26,478 nt of DNA from Bacillota bacterium (GTDB lineage: Bacteria > Bacillota > Clostridia > Oscillospirales > Ruminococcaceae): NCBI GenBank assembly GCA_023396215.1, contig JAEWWW010000068.1:1-26478 (forward strand), written 5' to 3'. Of the stretch, positions 22,779-26,478 are shown one piece after another. A program made the translations under genes and the position numbers. The notes beneath the pieces are model-generated. The model did no database searches. It was not told where the DNA came from and saw nothing but the letters and a program-made list of their open reading frames with translations. How positions within the stretch are numbered: the first letter of the stretch is position 1; the number at the start of each line of letters is the position of its first letter.

Positions 22779-23117
22779 TCAGAAGTGGCGAAGGTGGTGT
22801 TCCTCTGTGCCCGGATGCCGCACTGGGCCGTCTACCGGGTAGCTGCGATGTTTCCCCGCTGACCTCAATATTAAAGCCGTGGCCAAGGCAAGGGTCGCCA
22901 GCAAGACCACCGCCCCGCCTTTGGTCAGGATGATGGGGAGCAGCCCCAGAGAAAGGTTGCAGACGGTGTGAAACACCGTACAGAGCAGTAGGTTGCCCCC
23001 TGTTTTTGCATAGAGCAGCGTGATTAAAAGCGAGATGCAGCAGGTGTAAAAGAGATAACCCGTCATCGAGGGCAATATGATGCCGACGAGCATTTGGGCA
23101 ATCTTGAGGTTAATATC
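22779..23117 (-). pseudogene. Truncated CPBP-family membrane protease (C-terminal remnant)
   Basis: The minus-strand frame from about 23117 down encodes hydrophobic sequence resembling the C-terminal half of CPBP (CAAX protease/bacteriocin-processing) proteins: NLKIAQMLVGIILP, then GYLFYT, and LLYAKTGGNLLLCTVFHTVCN containing the second conserved His-x3-Asn motif, followed by one more membrane segment. The first catalytic motif (EExxxR) is missing because homology stops at about 23115, where phage capsid sequence begins on the opposite strand. The frame stays open to 23186 but that part is antisense to the capsid gene. It is therefore a broken gene, cut by prophage insertion or a later deletion. 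Confidence 0.7.
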
Positions 23118-23793
23118 TACCATTACTGGAGCTGGTTTAGGTGGTTGGAACTGCCGACATAGCTTCTTCCCCTTCTTCGAGGGCATCAGCGACCGGGCCT
23201 ACACCGCCAAGGAGCTACGGGATATGGAGAAGCCCCGTTACACCTACAACGGCGAGGAAATGACTGAGTATGAGGCCAGCCAGAAGCAGCGCCACATTGA
23301 ACGCAAGATGCGGCGGTGGAAGCGTGAGTATAAGGCAATGGAGGCGGCGGGCCAGCCCACCGTTGAAGCATCAGCCAAGATTGCACAGTGGCGAGAAATT
23401 GAAAAAGACTTCTTGCGCCAGACCGGCCTTAAGCTCCAGAGCGACCGTTCACAGAATGCCGGATTCGGCAAGAGCGAGGCGGCAAAGGCTGCGGCTGTAA
23501 GCAGAAGGATAGACTCCTTCAAGGGCTTGGTTGGGATACGCACCGCAAGTGGCGTATCCGTTACTGAGGTATCTCGGCATTTTGGGGTGCGTGCGGTAGA
23601 GCGCGGAGTTTCTCGAGACGGCATCGAAAATGCATTGACTATACCGTTGAAGGTTGGTAACATTAAAACTGATGAGAAGGGGCAGCAAAGCCAGGGCTTT
23701 GTGGGCAAGTTTACCACCGTTAACATCAACCCGGTTACCGGCAACCTGATAACCGCATGGAAAACCAGCAGCAAGGAGAAAGGAGGCAACTAA
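23077..23793 (+). pseudogene. N-terminally deleted phage minor capsid protein with C-terminal nuclease-like domain
   Basis: Phage homology starts at about 23125 with TGAGLGGWNCRHSFFPFFEG, the hallmark end of Phage_min_cap2 minor capsid proteins; the long N-terminal part of that protein is absent and the frame upstream is antisense to the CPBP remnant. The helical YTAKELRDMEKPRY (to about residue 55) and a charged linker to about 145 follow. Residues about 165-233 (VSRHFGVRAVERGVS, then IENALTIPLKVG, FTTVNINPVTGNLITAWKT) look like a BECR/RelE-type nuclease fold, as in phage PBECR toxins fused to head proteins. Possible internal starts are the ATG codons at 23077 or 23224. Whether any protein is made is unknown. 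The next gene starts 3 nt after the stop. Confidence 0.68.
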
Positions 23794-23796
23794 TTC

Positions 23797-24006
23797 ATGG
23801 TGTATAGCTTTAATGAAAAACAGAAGGCCTTGATACGTCAGCTTGGGCTCGATCCGGAAAAGGATTACGAAGAGGACGGCGAAGAGCTTCTGGATGTAGT
23901 TGCCGACCATTTGCTTTCGGTTGGCCTCAAAGAGGGTCAGGACGAAACCAATGCAATAGGTGATGTTTGTGAAGACATCATAACCATCATCACAAGAGAA
24001 TATTAA
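23797..24006 (+). CDS. Small acidic phage protein, candidate immunity protein for the capsid-linked nuclease
   Basis: 69 residues, strongly acidic in the middle (DPEKDYEEDGEELLDVV, about 19-35), predicted helical, with no signal or membrane segment. The start ATG at 23797 has AAAGGAGG 10 nt upstream inside the preceding gene, and the intergenic gap is 3 nt, so the two are co-translated. Small acidic proteins directly behind a nuclease-type toxin commonly bind and neutralise it. Similar short proteins (F-x-x-KQ start, conserved acidic centre, xCExI end) occur after minor-capsid genes in Firmicute phages, from general recollection; a database search was not possible. A terminator overlaps its stop codon. 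Confidence 0.65.
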   Translation: MVYSFNEKQKALIRQLGLDPEKDYEEDGEELLDVVADHLLSVGLKEGQDETNAIGDVCEDIITIITREY

Positions 24007-24036
24007 ACCACCTTCTTTTGAGGGTGGTTTTCTTTA
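24005..24036 (+). terminator. Intrinsic terminator after the small acidic gene
   Basis: 8-bp stem AAACCACC (24005-24012) / GGTGGTTT (24023-24030) followed by TTCTTT; overlaps the TAA stop. Confidence 0.75.
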
Positions 24037-24048
24037 TTTCAATAATCT

Positions 24049-24079
24049 CAGCACCTTGTTTTGGCAGGGTGCTGTTTTT
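24049..24079 (+). terminator. Second intrinsic terminator
   Basis: CAGCACC (24049-24055) / GGTGCTG (24068-24074) with TTTTT (24075-24079). Lies 44 nt after the first, just before the tail-module sequence starts. Confidence 0.7.
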
Positions 24080-24162
24080 ATATCCAATTCGCCGACTGCG
24101 GGCGTAAACGGCAGAGCAGCACGAGGCCGAAACCTCGTAAAAAAGCGTATGTGGAGGGCGCC

Positions 24163-25017
24163 TTGATAGTTGCTGAGATTATGGCGTCAGCCGACGCAGA
24201 ATATGAGCTGGACGAAGCACTGGCAGATATACCACTGTCGGGCTGGATACCGGTCTGTGCCCATCGAGAGGCATTGCAGCAGGTGGCCATCGCAATTGGG
24301 GCCGTGGTGGATTGCAGTCGCAGCGACAAGGTGCTGATTTACGCCCCGCCCGAACGCCCCACCAGCCGAATCACCTATGCTCGGAAGTTTGTGGGCCAGG
24401 CCCTAAAGGTTAAGCCTCTGGTGACCGGGGTGGATGTGGTGGCCTACTCATACCGGCCCGGCGGCGATGAACGAGAGTTGCTCAATGAGGAAGAGTTGGC
24501 ACCGGGAGTATATGAAGTGCTCTTTGATACCCCGGTTCACTCACTGGTAGCTACAGGAGCTACCGTCTTAGAAAGTGGTGCAAACTACGCCCGCTTGCAG
24601 GTAGACATTGCGGGCCCGGTGATTCTCGCTGGCCAAGAATACGCCGAGAGAAAACGCACCGTCAGCCGCCGGATGGCCTCTCTACCTGCCAACACCTCTG
24701 CTAACATCCTAACAGTGGAAGAGGCAACGCTGGTTAGCCCCAACAATGCCGGTTCCGTCGCCCAACGGATTTTCGACTACTACCAGCTGCGGCACGAGAA
24801 CGAGTTTTCGCTGGTGGTGGGGGATGAGGGGTTGGCGGACATTGTCATGGTGGACAGCCTGAACCGGGAGAAGCTAAAGGGCGTGATAGAGTCCATGTCC
24901 ATTGACCTCACCGGAGGCTTTGTGGCGAAGGTGAGGGTCTGTGGTGACCGCATCAATACGCTGGCAGCAGACTACGCCGGAGAGATCTACGCCGGTGAGC
25001 CTGTGGGGGTGATGTAA
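24163..25017 (+). CDS. Phage baseplate/tail structural protein, probably N-terminally truncated
   Basis: 284 residues if started at the TTG 24163 (GGAGGG 5 nt upstream); the ATG at 24181 is the other option, without an SD. The frame is open back to 24061 but runs through a terminator. Sequence features: ADIPLSGWIPVCAHREALQQ (about 21-40), a DPA-like region with YAPPERP, then YARKFVGQALKVKPLVTGV and TPVHSLVATGATVLESGANY. It resembles putative baseplate-associated proteins of Clostridia prophages that precede the tail fibre gene; no enzyme motif is visible. Homologues probably have a longer N-terminus, so the 5' end seems lost in a deletion. The stop TAA is directly followed by the ATG of the next gene. 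Confidence 0.65.
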   Translation: MIVAEIMASADAEYELDEALADIPLSGWIPVCAHREALQQVAIAIGAVVDCSRSDKVLIYAPPERPTSRITYARKFVGQALKVKPLVTGVDVVAYSYRPGGDERELLNEEELAPGVYEVLFDTPVHSLVATGATVLESGANYARLQVDIAGPVILAGQEYAERKRTVSRRMASLPANTSANILTVEEATLVSPNNAGSVAQRIFDYYQLRHENEFSLVVGDEGLADIVMVDSLNREKLKGVIESMSIDLTGGFVAKVRVCGDRINTLAADYAGEIYAGEPVGVM

Positions 25018-25416
25018 ATGTGGAAACAACCCATTTATGACCGCACCGAAGCGGACGTGCTTAACCGAACCCCCAAGGCATATTGCAATGTGGCAGACCT
25101 GCAGCGGTTGGAAGATAACTGCTCCTATTTGGCCGGATTGCTGGGCGTGACCGTCAACACAAGGGCTTGGGCAATAACCGATTTCCCCACAGTATCTGAA
25201 CTGGCCCGCATTCGGGGAAATATCGCAGTGCTACGAGCAGCTTACTACACGCCCGGCACAACGCCGCCCACCCCAGATAACCCGCTGAACCACTGGGAGC
25301 GCTGGAATGCAGCGGAGCGAATCCTTTATGACCTTGAAGAACTGTACCGCCTGAACCTTGCCATACTGATGCGGGCAGGGGAGGGCTATGCTGGAGATAC
25401 GATAGGAGTGATTTAA
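25018..25416 (+). CDS. Phage tail-module protein of unknown function
   Basis: 132 residues, starting immediately after the upstream stop (no gap) with GGGGGTGATG as SD. It begins MWKQPIYDRTEADV and contains a Tyr/Trp-rich helix near ERWNAAERILYDLEELYRL (about 93-111). The N-terminal YDRTxxDV pattern recurs in small tail proteins encoded before fibre genes in Clostridia prophages, where they may cap or connect the baseplate. No catalytic motif, signal peptide or membrane segment. It overlaps neither neighbour; the following gene also begins directly after its stop, so the three tail genes form one tight transcription unit. Confidence 0.7.
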   Translation: MWKQPIYDRTEADVLNRTPKAYCNVADLQRLEDNCSYLAGLLGVTVNTRAWAITDFPTVSELARIRGNIAVLRAAYYTPGTTPPTPDNPLNHWERWNAAERILYDLEELYRLNLAILMRAGEGYAGDTIGVI

Positions 25417-26478
25417 TTGGCATTTGTGAAAAAGACATGGGTAGATCGTCAAGCAGAATACCCCGCCCGGCGCAAGCTAACGCCCACTGGTACGCCGGAT
25501 GTCTACGACGTGTCCAGAGAAGAAGGGTTGATTATCGAGGCAGGGGATGCGCTGAATGCCGCCAATCTGAACGACCTGGAGAGCCGGGTGGAAAGCGGCT
25601 TCACAGAGATGGGTATTATCCCCGCTACCATCACCTACGCCGCAGGCAACTTTGCCGTGGTGGCAGACCTGCCCATGGGTGTAACCCGCGCCACCCTGCT
25701 GGGCTATACCGCCCAGCCCTACGCTGAAGGTGATACCATGACGCTCAACGGCGCCCCCATCACCCTCACCGACCTGACCGGCGAACCTCTCAGCGACGGC
25801 GCATGGGGCAACGAGGACGGGCTGGCGGTGCCGGTGCAGTTGATGGTTGACCTGAGTGGCGAGGTCAAGAGAGCTTTTTTTAAGGTGGGGGGCGGGGGTG
25901 CCCCCGGAATATTTGGAGATGGCCGCGACGGCGATGCTGTTATCAGCGGCACGGTAACGCTGCCCGTAACAGTCCCCCACCAAAGTATCGTAGAGAAGCA
26001 GTATAAATCCCTCACTATCAACGCTGGGGCAACGCTTAAGTGCGACGCTCACAACGCCGGGCTGATTATCCGGGTCAAGGGTGACTGTATTATCCATGGC
26101 ACCGTAGACCAAAGTGGACTTGCCCCAAAAACCAACATTAATAATAATTACCCATATCCCGCGCAACTGGTGTGCGGAGATGGTGGTGACGGTGGAGGTG
26201 GAGCTATTGGCATGTTGGCTCGGCCATATGGCGGGGGGTACTCCGCGGGTGGCAATGGGCTGGGCGGCTCGTCGCCGGGCGGCGACGGTGGCGATAGTAC
26301 CGGTATTACCGTTGACATTGAAAACATTTTTGTGGGCGGCGTGCCCAACCCAGCCGGAGGTACTTGGCGGCCCGGTAGGGATGGAAGTTTCGGCGGCGGC
26401 GGAAGCGGAGCCGCCGCATCACAGGCTGGCGGTGCTGGCGGCGATGGCCCGGGCGGCGATGGCGGTAACGGTCAATGC
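25417..26478 (+). CDS. Glycine-rich phage tail fibre / adhesin (3' end outside window)
   Basis: 354 codons are open to the window edge, beginning with TTG at 25417 directly after the previous stop; AGGAGTG 8 nt upstream supports this. The N-terminal 60 residues (FVKKTWVDRQAEYPARRK, then a segment with ALNAANLNDLESRVE) match the baseplate-attachment region of Firmicute prophage fibres. A middle beta-rich stretch follows (about 150-245), including SLTINAGATLKCDAHNAG. From about residue 254 the protein becomes very Gly-rich with repeated GGDGG, GGSS and GGNG blocks (for example around 26170-26290 and 26380-26470), a composition seen in phage adhesins with polyglycine helices such as T-even Gp38. 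Likely receptor binding at the tail tip. The end lies beyond the window. Confidence 0.75.
   Translation, partial: MAFVKKTWVDRQAEYPARRKLTPTGTPDVYDVSREEGLIIEAGDALNAANLNDLESRVESGFTEMGIIPATITYAAGNFAVVADLPMGVTRATLLGYTAQPYAEGDTMTLNGAPITLTDLTGEPLSDGAWGNEDGLAVPVQLMVDLSGEVKRAFFKVGGGGAPGIFGDGRDGDAVISGTVTLPVTVPHQSIVEKQYKSLTINAGATLKCDAHNAGLIIRVKGDCIIHGTVDQSGLAPKTNINNNYPYPAQLVCGDGGDGGGGAIGMLARPYGGGYSAGGNGLGGSSPGGDGGDSTGITVDIENIFVGGVPNPAGGTWRPGRDGSFGGGGSGAAASQAGGAGGDGPGGDGGNGQC

Noticed and set aside
1..26478. tRNA, rRNA, CRISPR arrays, insertion sequences
   Set aside because: None seen: no cloverleaf, no regularly spaced repeats beyond the two-copy element at 5494-5672, and no transposase frame.

Overview
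The window looks like the chromosome of a high-GC, anaerobic Firmicute, most likely a Clostridia member of the Oscillospiraceae/Ruminococcaceae type. The signs are consistent AGGAGG-type ribosome-binding sites, several TTG starts, a BmrCD-like heterodimeric drug exporter behind a MarR regulator, a TAXI-TRAP binding lipoprotein, a CheX/bacteriohemerythrin pair and a Phage_min_cap2-type prophage. This assignment is an inference from gene content, because no rRNA or tRNA gene is present.

Layout. (a) 1-722 (-): 5' part of a TAXI-type TRAP solute-binding lipoprotein. (b) 1037-5445 (+): MarR regulator with its own promoter and operator, a 260-nt structured leader, and two overlapping ABC-exporter half-genes whose motifs split into one degenerate and one consensus ATP site. 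(c) 5494-6780: two tandem ~90-nt structured repeats, then a pirin gene. (d) 6893-7715: a small coiled-coil protein (-) and a DUF1648 membrane protein (+). (e) 7774-8736 (+): bacteriohemerythrin and CheX-like phosphatase, overlapping by 4 nt, followed by a hairpin-rich 3' region and a convergent terminator. (f) 8948-17177 (-): a seven-gene sugar-nucleotide operon, in transcription order rfbF, rfbG, a YerE/acetolactate-synthase-like ThDP enzyme, a GNAT acetyltransferase, a DegT aminotransferase, rfbH and a glycosyltransferase fused to a methyltransferase-like tail. (g) 17623-19482 (+): DEAD-box RNA helicase with an attenuator-like leader. (h) 19488-20153 (-): secreted SurA-like protein. (i) 20432-22692 (+): MagIII/EndoIII-like glycosylase and a GT4 glycosyltransferase with its own promoter and a structured 5' leader. 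(j) 22779-26478: a truncated CPBP protease gene abutting a deleted prophage. The prophage retains a decapitated minor capsid protein with a nuclease-like tail, a small acidic possible immunity protein, two terminators, and a distal baseplate/tail-fibre block that runs off the window.

The most interesting system is the sugar operon. RfbF, RfbG and RfbH together make CDP-4-keto-3,6-dideoxyglucose. A ThDP enzyme in the same operon recalls the Yersinia YerE step, which adds a two-carbon branch from pyruvate. Here the expected ketoreductase (YerF) is absent and an aminotransferase plus acetyltransferase sit in its place. This suggests, as an inference only, an N-acylated amino analogue of yersiniose. 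The other notable signals are the capsid-nuclease fusion with its possible immunity gene, the hemerythrin-CheX module, and several structured leaders whose hairpins, in one case, show a compensatory base-pair change.
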